A stretch of 64,000 nt of DNA from Labilithrix sp. Lineage in GTDB: Bacteria; Myxococcota_A; Polyangia; Polyangiales; Polyangiaceae. Position 1 is the first letter of the stretch; every line of letters begins with the position of its first letter. The notes beneath the pieces were generated by a model. That model worked only from the letters and a program-made list of their open reading frames with translations, was not told the origin of the DNA and searched no databases. Made by a program: the position numbers and the translations under genes. Positions 52,806 through 61,111 of the stretch are shown here, piece after piece. The stretch is from positions 1 to 64,000 of the forward strand of contig JAHBWF010000011.1 of the NCBI GenBank assembly GCA_019637105.1, written 5' to 3'.

Positions 52806-54245
52806 TCACTGGGTCGGAGGGCGGACGTTGGTCGTGGGGAGATCCGCCTGGGCCGTGCCGAGCGCGAAGAGGTGCTCCTGCTGCGCCTTCATCGCCTCGA
52901 CCACGTGCGGGATCGTGATGAGGTAGAAGTTCTCGAAGTTGTCCGTGAACGCCGTCCCCGTGAAGTTGCCGGCGCCCGTGAAGACGCTGTCGCCTTGCGG
53001 GGTCTCGAAGACGATGAACTTGTTGTGGTGGAGGTAGCCGCTGCCCTGGTTGGTCTCCAGGTACCGGACGTCGACGCCGGCCGCGGCGAGCGGCTGGACG
53101 ATCGCGAACTCCGCGGGCGTGTTCGGGACGTTCTCGGCGCCCTGACCGGCCCACCAGAGATCGTCGTCGACGATGAGCTTCACCTCGGGCGGGGTCGGGC
53201 TCGCGAGGCGCGCCTCGAGCTCGGTGCGGAGGAGACGGTACGAGAAGCGATGCGCGTTGATGCCGATGAACGACGCCCGGCGGACGCCGCTCTGGATCTC
53301 CTTGCCGGCGCGTCCGCCGTCGCCGGGGACGAAGAACGTCTTGACGTCGGACTCCTCGCCGACACCGGCGTCGTCGCGGCACGCCTTGATGTACGTCGAG
53401 TACTCCTTCTTGGTTCGGTAGTGCTCGAGCATGCCGTCCATCAGACAGACGTGCGCCTTCGCGAAGTGCGTGCGCGCCGGGGCGCGGATGAAGTGCCAGT
53501 TCTCGTGATGGAGGACGACGCCGGACGTCAGGTTCCCGCTCGAGAAGACGATCCGCGGCGCCTCGGACCGCGGGTTGATCATGAAGACCTTGTTGTGCGC
53601 GTAGCCGATCGTCGCGTCGTGGCCGCGGAGCTCGAGCCGCGGCGCGAAGCTCGGATCGCCGTTGCCCGGCTGGCACGCGAGCACCTGGTTGGCCGTCGAG
53701 AGATCGGTCTCGCGATCGAGCACCATCGTGATCTTCACGTTGCGCTCGGTCACGGCCTTGCAGAGCTCGGCGGAGACCACCTTGTTCGAGAACGAGAGGT
53801 ACGTGAAGAAGATCTCCTTCGTCTCCGGATCCGCGATCCAGTCGACGAGCTTCTTCTGCGGTGACGAGTCCCGCGCGCCCGACGCGGCGGCGTCGGACGG
53901 AGCGCAGAAGACGTTCTCGGGCTTGTGGGTCAGGCGCGCGCCCGCGTTCGAGAAGACCTCCTGGTCTTCGTCGTACGCGTACTTCTTGCAGATCGGGTTC
54001 GTGAAGAGGACCGTGTACTCGTCGAAGGCGAGCTTCGGGCCCGTGCCGAACTCCTGGACGTCGCCTTCGATCGCGTCGTCGCCCGCGCGTGCGACGTCGT
54101 CCGCGCACGCGACGAGCCCCGCGCACGCGACGAGGGTGACGGACAACGACAGTGAAGCTCGGAGGAACGAGGTGGCGCGCAAGGGATCTCCGGACGGTGA
54201 CCCGCCGGCGAGCGCCGGCGGGGCGTGTGGCTCGAATGCATACAT
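52806..54245 (-). CDS. Phospholipase D-like lipoprotein
   Basis: 479 aa. Signal region with lipobox LVAC. Two PLD half-sites: YAHNKVFMINPRS with following SSGN, and LHHNKFIVFETPQ with following GAGN (HxK then GN, the HKD superfamily signature). Members cut phosphodiesters in lipids or nucleic acids. Cell-envelope location suggests lipid or extracellular DNA targets. Confidence 0.88.
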   Translation of the reverse strand: MYAFEPHAPPALAGGSPSGDPLRATSFLRASLSLSVTLVACAGLVACADDVARAGDDAIEGDVQEFGTGPKLAFDEYTVLFTNPICKKYAYDEDQEVFSNAGARLTHKPENVFCAPSDAAASGARDSSPQKKLVDWIADPETKEIFFTYLSFSNKVVSAELCKAVTERNVKITMVLDRETDLSTANQVLACQPGNGDPSFAPRLELRGHDATIGYAHNKVFMINPRSEAPRIVFSSGNLTSGVVLHHENWHFIRAPARTHFAKAHVCLMDGMLEHYRTKKEYSTYIKACRDDAGVGEESDVKTFFVPGDGGRAGKEIQSGVRRASFIGINAHRFSYRLLRTELEARLASPTPPEVKLIVDDDLWWAGQGAENVPNTPAEFAIVQPLAAAGVDVRYLETNQGSGYLHHNKFIVFETPQGDSVFTGAGNFTGTAFTDNFENFYLITIPHVVEAMKAQQEHLFALGTAQADLPTTNVRPPTQ

Positions 54246-54353
54246 GTAGTATGCCGAGCCCGGGACCGCGCCTCGAGCCGGGTTTTCCCGCGGTTCGTCG
54301 GCGGGCCGACGCGGCTTCCGGGCCGCTCATGGACGAAAGACGATCCGGCGTCG

Positions 54354-55328
54354 TCACCGCGGCGCGCGTCGGTCGGCGGGGGCGGCCGCCTCTTCGTCTT
54401 GCTTGTCCCAGCGCGCCTTCAGCCACGGGTACATCGTCTCGCCCATCGCGTGGAGCTGCTTCACGTGATCGGAGGCCTGGGTACCCTCGAAGCCGCGGAC
54501 GTGAAAGCCGCCGTCGTCGACCGCGTAGATCTGGTGCATGTCGCGGGGGCCGAGCGCGACCGCGGGCGTCTTCGCCATGTCGATCATCGAGAGCAGCTTC
54601 GCCACGCACTCCTGCACGCTCGGGTAGGGCCCCGTGGGGATCGTCGTGTGCGTGATCGCGAAGAGCTTGTCGCCTCGCCGCGCGGCCTCGGCGTACCTCG
54701 CGAACTTCTCGAGGCCCGCCGCGTTCACCGTGCGCTTCTTTGGATCGGTGAAGTGGGTGAAGAAGCCGTCCGCCAGGAGGACCGCGTCGACGCGAGGCGT
54801 GAAGCTTTCGGTCATGACGCGGGAGACCGAGCTGAAGCCGGCGCTCCAAGCCGACAGCGCGATGCGACGCAGCTGGGCGCCCTCGGCGCGGCCGCTCTTC
54901 GCCACCTCGGCCTGCGTGTCCGTCAGGAGACGGTCGAAGGCGTCCGGGGACTTGAACGCCTTCGCGTAGGGATCGGTGCCCGCGCCGAGGTTGACGCTCA
55001 CGACGGCGACGTTCAGCTTCGCGTGCTCGACGTTCGCCTGTTGCCAGCGGCCTTCGCCGTGAAAGTGAACGATGAGGTCGTAGCCGCCGCGCTTCGGCGC
55101 GAACCACGGCGGCAGGTACAGCTCCGCGCCCCGACCGACGCTCGCGCGGTACGCCGTCGCGGCCTCCATCTGCTTGGGCGTCTCGACCTCGGCGGTGCGC
55201 GGCGATCGCTCCGGAGGGCTCGCCGAGCGCGCCGGAGCCGGCGTCGGCCGGTCGTGCGAGCACGCGCCGAGCGCGCCCGCGCCGAGCGCGCTCGCGCCGA
55301 GCGTCGCGACGAGCGCGGCGACGTGCAT
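54354..55328 (-). CDS. Alpha/beta-hydrolase-like lipoprotein
   Basis: About 324 aa from the ATG at 55328 that starts the signal (lipobox LGAC). Core strand YDLIVHFHGEGRW and nucleophile elbow IALSAWSAGFSSVSR (SxSxG instead of GxSxG), Asp-like VLLADGFF and late His in GFHVRGFEG fit an alpha/beta hydrolase. Substrate unknown. Same strand as the phospholipase gene, 108 bp upstream of it. Confidence 0.75.
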   Translation of the reverse strand: MHVAALVATLGASALGAGALGACSHDRPTPAPARSASPPERSPRTAEVETPKQMEAATAYRASVGRGAELYLPPWFAPKRGGYDLIVHFHGEGRWQQANVEHAKLNVAVVSVNLGAGTDPYAKAFKSPDAFDRLLTDTQAEVAKSGRAEGAQLRRIALSAWSAGFSSVSRVMTESFTPRVDAVLLADGFFTHFTDPKKRTVNAAGLEKFARYAEAARRGDKLFAITHTTIPTGPYPSVQECVAKLLSMIDMAKTPAVALGPRDMHQIYAVDDGGFHVRGFEGTQASDHVKQLHAMGETMYPWLKARWDKQDEEAAAPADRRAPR

Positions 55329-55738
55329 GGCTCGGCGCGGCGTCCGGCAAACGCCGCGCGCGCGGGCGCGCGGATGGCGCGCGGCGCGGTCGTCCGTCGG
55401 ACGTCTGCGCGTCACGGCGAGGCCCCCCGTCGCGGCGCGCCCTGGAACGTGCAGAATGCATTATTCCGATGCCAGAAGAGCGCATGGCCGGCCGTGCTCA
55501 TCGGACTTTTCCCGTGTGCTTTCAGCAACGCAGCGCTCTCTGAGTGACAGCGACAGCAGGGTGATGGACTTCCGACTCAGGCAGGTGCCGGTCGGGCTCC
55601 ACGTGGTCGGCAAATTGTGACGGAAGTTCGCGGGGGATCAAGTTAGCGGCGTTCGGGCATCACCCTTGCCTACGCACATGTCGTCATGCCGAAGGTCGAA
55701 GTTGCCGTACACGGCAATTTCCGCCGGCTCGGATCGGC
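55329..55738. other. Intergenic region upstream of the FHA-sigma54 activator
   Basis: About 410 bp between divergent genes without a convincing gene. Contains the candidate sigma54 promoter at 55655-55670; otherwise I see nothing specific. Confidence 0.5.
55655..55670 (+). promoter_or_regulatory. Candidate sigma54 (-24/-12) promoter
   Basis: GGCATCACCCTTGC has GG and GC exactly 10 bp apart with TTGC at -12 and GGCA at -24, close to the TGGCAC-N5-TTGC consensus. It precedes a gene for a sigma54 activator, suggesting autoregulation. Confidence 0.5.
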
Positions 55739-57493
55739 ATGCGTTCTCCCAATCCGCTCACGCGCCCACCGAAGGGGAACCGATCTCGCGCTCGGATCGG
55801 CGGCCCCTCCCTGAGAGATCGTATGGCCCATCCGAAGATGCCCGCTCGACCCCAGACCCCGTCCGCGCCCGTGGCGCCGATGGCGCCGCAGATCCCGCTC
55901 GCGGGGAGGAGCGCGTCCGGAATCGCTCCGCGGAGCCCTCAGGCGCCGTTGCCTCCGTCGGTGCCGCCCCCGCCGCCGTTGCCGGGGAACCTCGGCGCGA
56001 GCGGCCTGCCGGCGACGGGCAGCTTGCCGCCTCCGCCTGCGCTCCCGAAAGCGGCGCCGGCCGCGGCGTCGCCGAACCCGACGATGCCCGACATCCAGAC
56101 GGAGCGGGCGGGGAAGAACATCCACACCGTTCGCCAGCTCATCGAGACCGTCGCCGTGCCGCGCATGTCCCTCGGCGTCGAGCGCGAGGGCGGGATGCCC
56201 GTCCAGCGGACGCTCGTGCACGACGGCGATCTCTGCAAGATCGGCTCGCACGCCTCGAACGACGTCGTCCTCCGCGATCCGATGGTCTCGCGCTTCCACT
56301 GCCGCCTCGTCCGCGAGGACGGCGTGTGGAGGCTCCGCGACTCGGGCTCGATGAACGGCACGAAGCTCGACGGCGTGCGCATCCGTGACGCCGACATCCT
56401 CGAGGGCGGCGTTTTGACGATCGGCGAGTCGGTCGTGCGCCTCCGCGCGGGCGCGCCGCAGAAGGAAGACCTCGTCCCGATGCTCCCCTCGTTCGGCGCG
56501 CTCGTCGGGACGAGCCTGCCGATGCGTCGGATGTTCGGCTTGCTCGACAAGATCGCGCAGAGCGACATCAACGTGCTCATCGAGGGCGAGAGCGGCACCG
56601 GGAAGGAGCTCGTCGCCACGGAGATCATGCAGCGCAGCTCGCGCGCGGACAGGCCGTTCGTCGTCGTCGACTGCGGGGCGATCAGCCCGAACCTCGTCGA
56701 GAGCGAGCTCTTCGGTCACGTGCGCGGCGCGTTCACCGGCGCCGATCGCGATCGCATGGGCGCCTTCGAGGCCGCCGACGGCGGCACCGTGTTCCTCGAC
56801 GAGATCGGCGAGCTGCCCCTCGAGCTGCAGCCGAAGCTCCTCCGCGCCCTCGAGGCGCGCGAGATCCGCCGCGTCGGCGAGACGCGCGCGCGGCGCGTGA
56901 ACGTCCGCGTCATCTCCGCGACGAACCGCGACCTCGAGCGCGAGGTCAACAAGGGTCGCTTCCGCGAGGACCTCTACTTCCGCCTCGCCGTCATCAGCGC
57001 GCGCGTGCCGCCGCTCCGCGAGCGGCTCGACGACATGCTCATCCTCGTCCGCACGTTCCTCCAGCAGCTCGGCGTGCCGGAGGAGGAGCGCCTGTTCCCG
57101 CCGCAGGTGCTGCAGGACATGGCGAAGCACGACTGGCCGGGCAACGTCCGCGAGCTGCGGAACTACGTCGAGCGCAGCGTCGTGCTCCAGTCGGCGAGCC
57201 CCACGCTCCGCCGCGGGCAGGGCGCCGGCCCGCCGGTCGCGGGGCCCTCCAGCGGGATCGATCTGTCGGTCCCCTTCCGCATCGCGAAGGACGCCGTCAT
57301 CGACTCGTTCGAGCGCTCGTACCTCTCGCAGCTGCTCGAGGCGGCGGGCGGCAACATGAGCAAGGCGGCCCGCATGGCGGGCATGGACCGCATGTACCTC
57401 CACCGCCTCGTGCAGAAGCACGGGCTCCGCGGCGGTCGCGGTCAGGGCGGCTCGGGCGAGCACGCGATCCGCGTCGGCGCGATGAAGGACTGA
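55739..57493 (+). CDS. FHA-domain sigma54-dependent transcriptional activator
   Basis: 584 aa. Pro-rich N-terminus, FHA domain at about 145-245 ([31 protein letters not shown]), AAA+ domain with Walker [19 protein letters not shown] loop (contacts sigma54), Walker [12 protein letters not shown], then a Fis-type HTH ([20 protein letters not shown]). FHA-type activators are typical of myxobacteria and respond to phosphothreonine made by Ser/Thr kinases. The first ATG is used; ATG 55823 is an alternative. Confidence 0.95.
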   Translation: MRSPNPLTRPPKGNRSRARIGGPSLRDRMAHPKMPARPQTPSAPVAPMAPQIPLAGRSASGIAPRSPQAPLPPSVPPPPPLPGNLGASGLPATGSLPPPPALPKAAPAAASPNPTMPDIQTERAGKNIHTVRQLIETVAVPRMSLGVEREGGMPVQRTLVHDGDLCKIGSHASNDVVLRDPMVSRFHCRLVREDGVWRLRDSGSMNGTKLDGVRIRDADILEGGVLTIGESVVRLRAGAPQKEDLVPMLPSFGALVGTSLPMRRMFGLLDKIAQSDINVLIEGESGTGKELVATEIMQRSSRADRPFVVVDCGAISPNLVESELFGHVRGAFTGADRDRMGAFEAADGGTVFLDEIGELPLELQPKLLRALEAREIRRVGETRARRVNVRVISATNRDLEREVNKGRFREDLYFRLAVISARVPPLRERLDDMLILVRTFLQQLGVPEEERLFPPQVLQDMAKHDWPGNVRELRNYVERSVVLQSASPTLRRGQGAGPPVAGPSSGIDLSVPFRIAKDAVIDSFERSYLSQLLEAAGGNMSKAARMAGMDRMYLHRLVQKHGLRGGRGQGGSGEHAIRVGAMKD

Positions 57494-57617
57494 CCGGCTC
57501 GCGTCCGCGCCGTTTCGACGACGTACGCCCGACGGGCGTCGCGCCCGGGCTCCGCGCGGACGCCCCGCCGCCCGGCGCCGGAAGGCCCGCCGTCCTCCGC
57601 CTCGGGCGCGCGCCGCC

Positions 57618-57647
57618 GAGGCGCAAACTCGGCTGCGCCGGATCCCG
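57618..57647. repeat. REP-like hairpin element, copy 3
   Basis: GGCGCAAACTCGGCTGCGCC then GGATCCCGAG, in the gap between the activator and flippase genes, related to the two copies in the tRNA array. Confidence 0.6.
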
Positions 57648-57740
57648 AGCGTCGTCGGGATGAGCCGATCGCGTCGTCGCGAGCCTACGTTTCGGGCGCT
57701 CGCTCCACAGGGCGTCCGAACGCAGGCACTCGGCGGGCGA

Positions 57741-59366
57741 TCACGGCCGTGGCTTCTTCGGCCGGACGATCGCGAGGACCATCGCGAGGTCGCTCTTTCC
57801 GAGCTCGCCGGTGACGACGAGCGCGGCGACGTACGCGAGGGCGAGCGCGGGGGCGACGGCGATCGTCACCAACTTGCCGAAGCGCGGCAGGTACAGGCCG
57901 GCGAGCGCCGCGCCGGCGATGCACGCGCCCACGCGGAGGGCCGTCTTCAGCGGGACGAACGCCCCCGCGGTCCGCCGCGCGGCGACGACGCCGAGGACGA
58001 GCGAGAGGCCGAGCGCCGCCGCGGCGGCGGTGGCCGCGGCGTCGATCTGGGGACGCCCGAACGGCGCGCTCGGGACGAAGAGGACGCACGTCCCGACGAG
58101 GAGCGCCAGCGCGAGCGCCGTGAGCGTCATCGCGACGCGCTCGCGGCCGAGGCTCACGAGGATGGTCGTGGAGAGACCGAGCATCGCGAACGCCGACTGC
58201 CCGAGCACGAGGACGCGGAGCGCCGGCGCGCCCGACGCCGCGATCTCCGCGTCGTACGCCAGGCGGATGAGCGACTCCGGTATCGCGACGATCACCACCA
58301 CCATGAGGCCGCAGGCGATCGCGCCGATGCGCGACCCGCGCGACACGAGCTCGGCGACGCGCGCGTCGCCCTCCTCCTGCTTCGCGCGCGCGAGCATCGG
58401 GAAGAGCACCTGCGTGACGCTGAAGAGCAGCTGGTAGGGGAGGAACGCGAAGAGCTGGCACGCGCGGTAGACGGCGACCCACTCGTTGGCGGCGGTGGCC
58501 GGCTCGGCGGCGATCCCGCCCGGCGTGATCGGCGAGGGGAGCGCCGCGGCCGCGAGCGAGAGGTAGCGGCCGAGCATGAAGATGTCCGCCTGCATCAGCC
58601 CGTTGACGAAGAGCTGAGCGATCATCACCGGCACGATCAGCTTCACGTAGGCGCGGGTCGCGGGGACGCCCGGCGGCCTCGCGCCGGCGAAGCCCTCGCC
58701 CGTGCCGGTCCAGCGGAGCGCGAGGAGCAAGATGCCGATCGCCGCCATGACCGCGCCGACGGCGGCGCCGAGCATCCCCGGCAGCGTGCCGATCGCGGCC
58801 GCGAGCGCGCTCGGCCCGCTGCGGGTGAAGAACCAGCCGAGCCCGAGCATGCCGGCGGTGCGGAGCGTCGCGGCGACCATGTCGAGCGTCGCCTGCCTCG
58901 CGAACATCCGCCGGCCGTTGATGTACCCGACGAGCGGCGCGTAGACGCCGTACACCGCGAGCACGCCGCTCATCACGGCGAGCGGCGCCAGCACCTCCGG
59001 GGCGCTCTGGAAGTGCGCCACCAGCGGCGCCGCGAGGAGCAAGACGCCCGTGGCGATCGCGGCGATCGCGACGTGGGTGCGCAGGGTCGCGCGGAGCGCC
59101 TCGCGCTCGTGCGCCCCCGCCGCCGCGACGGTGCGGCTCACGCCTTGCGTCGAGCTGGCGACGATGACGTTGTTGAAGACGTTCGAGACCGCGAAGACGC
59201 GCGCGAGCGCGCCGTAGTCCGCGCGCCCGATCGCGCGCGGGAGCAGCGCCTGCTGGACGAGGCCGGTGAGGATGAAGAAGACCTTCGCCGCGAGGACGGC
59301 GAGGCCGCCTCGCCCGGCCCGCTTCTGCTCGTCCTCGGCTCCGCTGGCGACGCTCGCGTTCGTCAT
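57741..59366 (-). CDS. Multidrug/oligosaccharide-lipid/polysaccharide (MOP) flippase
   Basis: 541 aa, about 12-14 membrane segments. N-terminal ISLAND typical of Wzx/MurJ-type proteins: AKVFFILTGLVQQALLPRAIGRADYGALA. LLFSVTQVLFPMLARAK and ILVSLGRERVAMTLTALAL fit the fold. Probably flips lipid-linked sugars across the inner membrane. Start overlaps the stop of the upstream lipoprotein gene by 4 bp. Confidence 0.88.
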   Translation of the reverse strand: MTNASVASGAEDEQKRAGRGGLAVLAAKVFFILTGLVQQALLPRAIGRADYGALARVFAVSNVFNNVIVASSTQGVSRTVAAAGAHEREALRATLRTHVAIAAIATGVLLLAAPLVAHFQSAPEVLAPLAVMSGVLAVYGVYAPLVGYINGRRMFARQATLDMVAATLRTAGMLGLGWFFTRSGPSALAAAIGTLPGMLGAAVGAVMAAIGILLLALRWTGTGEGFAGARPPGVPATRAYVKLIVPVMIAQLFVNGLMQADIFMLGRYLSLAAAALPSPITPGGIAAEPATAANEWVAVYRACQLFAFLPYQLLFSVTQVLFPMLARAKQEEGDARVAELVSRGSRIGAIACGLMVVVIVAIPESLIRLAYDAEIAASGAPALRVLVLGQSAFAMLGLSTTILVSLGRERVAMTLTALALALLVGTCVLFVPSAPFGRPQIDAAATAAAAALGLSLVLGVVAARRTAGAFVPLKTALRVGACIAGAALAGLYLPRFGKLVTIAVAPALALAYVAALVVTGELGKSDLAMVLAIVRPKKPRP

Positions 59367-60565
59367 CGGGGTCGTGGGGGCTCGGCGGCGCGGAGCGCGA
59401 CGGGGCTCTGCGGCAGGTCGAGCGAGCGACCGGTGCTCGTCAGCGCGCAGCGGCCCGTTCGCTCGAGCACGCGCACGGCGTACCCCGTCGCGCCGGGGCG
59501 GCGATCGCCGACGTAGAGGTTCTCGCCGCGCCAGGCGAGGCCCTGGAGATCGTAGCCCGGCGTGGGGCCGAGGACGGGGGCCTGGAAGGTCGACAGGACC
59601 TCGCCGCTGTCGGGATCGAACGTGACGACGGCGGTCGGGTTCACCGTCGGCTGCGGCCCCGCGACGATCGCGGCGCCGCAGCCCTCGGTCACGGCGACCT
59701 CGGCGACGCTCCCGCCGAGGTCTCGCTCGCGCACGAGCAGGCGCGACGTCGACGTCGCCGTGTCGAAGCGCTCGACGCCGGCGAGCTCGTCGTCGGCGGC
59801 GTCGAAGTTCCCGGGCTCGGCCATGAAGAGCGCGCCCGCGAGCTCCGACATCGGGTTGAACGGGTTCCGCCCGACGAGGTCGATCACGGCCTCGACCGAG
59901 CGCGTCGCGACGTCGACGCGGAGCATCTGCGACGTCTGCTTCGAGCGGAGGTAGTCGTCGTCGTCGAGGCGCTCGAGCGTGACGAACGCCTTCGCCGCGC
60001 CGTCGACCGTGACGACGCTGACGGCGTCGGCCTGCGGGTTGCCGTCGGCGTCGTACGGCGACAGATCGATCGACGTGTCCTCGAGCGCGCCGTCCTTGAA
60101 GAACACGAGCCGCGCGGCGTTGTAGAGAGGGACGACGACCGTGCCGTCGGGAGCGGCGGCGGCGTCGTGCGGGTTCGCGGCGCGCCGCAGGCCGGTGCCC
60201 GGATCGCTCAGCCCGAACGACGCGACGCTCAGCCGGGACGTCGGCTTGCCGCACGACGCGTCGACCTCGAAGAGGAGATCGGTGTCGCGGGCGAGGAAGA
60301 AGCACCGCCCGTTGCTCATCGCGAGCATGGGATCCCCGCCGAGGTCGGCTCCGTGCGCGCACTCGCCCGGCGCCCCGCAGACCACGCTCGACTCGTAGTT
60401 GCTGCTGCCGGCCGCGATGAGCTCGACGCCGGCGCAGCTCCCGGCGGGGGCGGCGGGCGCCTCGGCGGAGCCGCACGCCGGGACCGCCGCGGTCGCGGCG
60501 ACGAGGCCGCCGGCGGACGACGCGGCGAGCCAGCGGGGCGACCGCACGGGGAGCGGGGACGGCAC
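59363..60565 (-). CDS. Lipoprotein with beta-propeller-like repeats
   Basis: 400 aa. Lipobox VPAC. Repeated strands of the type GTVVVPLYNAARLVFFKDG and GYDLQGLAWRGENLYVGD suggest a six- or seven-bladed propeller. Translationally coupled to the flippase gene, so possibly a partner in envelope polysaccharide handling. Confidence 0.82.
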   Translation of the reverse strand: MPSPLPVRSPRWLAASSAGGLVAATAAVPACGSAEAPAAPAGSCAGVELIAAGSSNYESSVVCGAPGECAHGADLGGDPMLAMSNGRCFFLARDTDLLFEVDASCGKPTSRLSVASFGLSDPGTGLRRAANPHDAAAAPDGTVVVPLYNAARLVFFKDGALEDTSIDLSPYDADGNPQADAVSVVTVDGAAKAFVTLERLDDDDYLRSKQTSQMLRVDVATRSVEAVIDLVGRNPFNPMSELAGALFMAEPGNFDAADDELAGVERFDTATSTSRLLVRERDLGGSVAEVAVTEGCGAAIVAGPQPTVNPTAVVTFDPDSGEVLSTFQAPVLGPTPGYDLQGLAWRGENLYVGDRRPGATGYAVRVLERTGRCALTSTGRSLDLPQSPVALRAAEPPRPR

Positions 60566-60580
60566 GCCCCGTGTTCTACC

Positions 60581-61111
60581 TCACTCCAAATGCTTCGGGT
60601 CGATAAGCTTTCCGTCCGGCGTCATCCCCGCCTTCCGCCAGCGATCCTCGTCCGTGAGACCAGGCTCTTCCGGAGGGCGGGTCAGGTCGTTGATCACCAT
60701 CTGGCTGCGGAACGGGCCGGTGCGCGGCGCGGAGCGGATCTGGATGCTGAGCGTCCGGGACGGGTCCTTCACCACGACGACCCGGTCGAACCGCGTCTCG
60801 GTCGCTCCGGACGAGGTCGTGCCGTCCTTCACCCTCACGCGGACGAAGTTCGAGAGCTCTTCCAGCGTGTGCGACGAGGCGACGTGCACGCTGCCGGGGA
60901 AGGTCGCCTTGACCGACGAGTGAAGCGGCAGCGGGAGCGTGTACGCGCGCTCCTTGCCCTCGGGGATCTCCCCCGGCGCGAGCCGATCGGCGCTCGGGCG
61001 CGCGGAGGGAGCCGGCCTGGCGGCGTCGTCCTTTCGTTTGCACGCGGGGACGCCGCCCAGCGCCAGCGACGCGAGCGCGACGCCGGCGATCAGTCGACGA
61101 CGAGCGCCCAC
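60581..61111 (-). CDS. Lipoprotein of unknown function
   Basis: 176 aa from GTG 61111. Signal with lipobox VPAC followed by KRKDD. Contains RTLSIQIRSAPRTG and ends PDGKLIDPKHLE. No family recognised. Overlaps the 3' end of the pilY1-like gene by 22 bp, so it is likely in that operon. Confidence 0.75.
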   Translation of the reverse strand: MGARRRLIAGVALASLALGGVPACKRKDDAARPAPSARPSADRLAPGEIPEGKERAYTLPLPLHSSVKATFPGSVHVASSHTLEELSNFVRVRVKDGTTSSGATETRFDRVVVVKDPSRTLSIQIRSAPRTGPFRSQMVINDLTRPPEEPGLTDEDRWRKAGMTPDGKLIDPKHLE

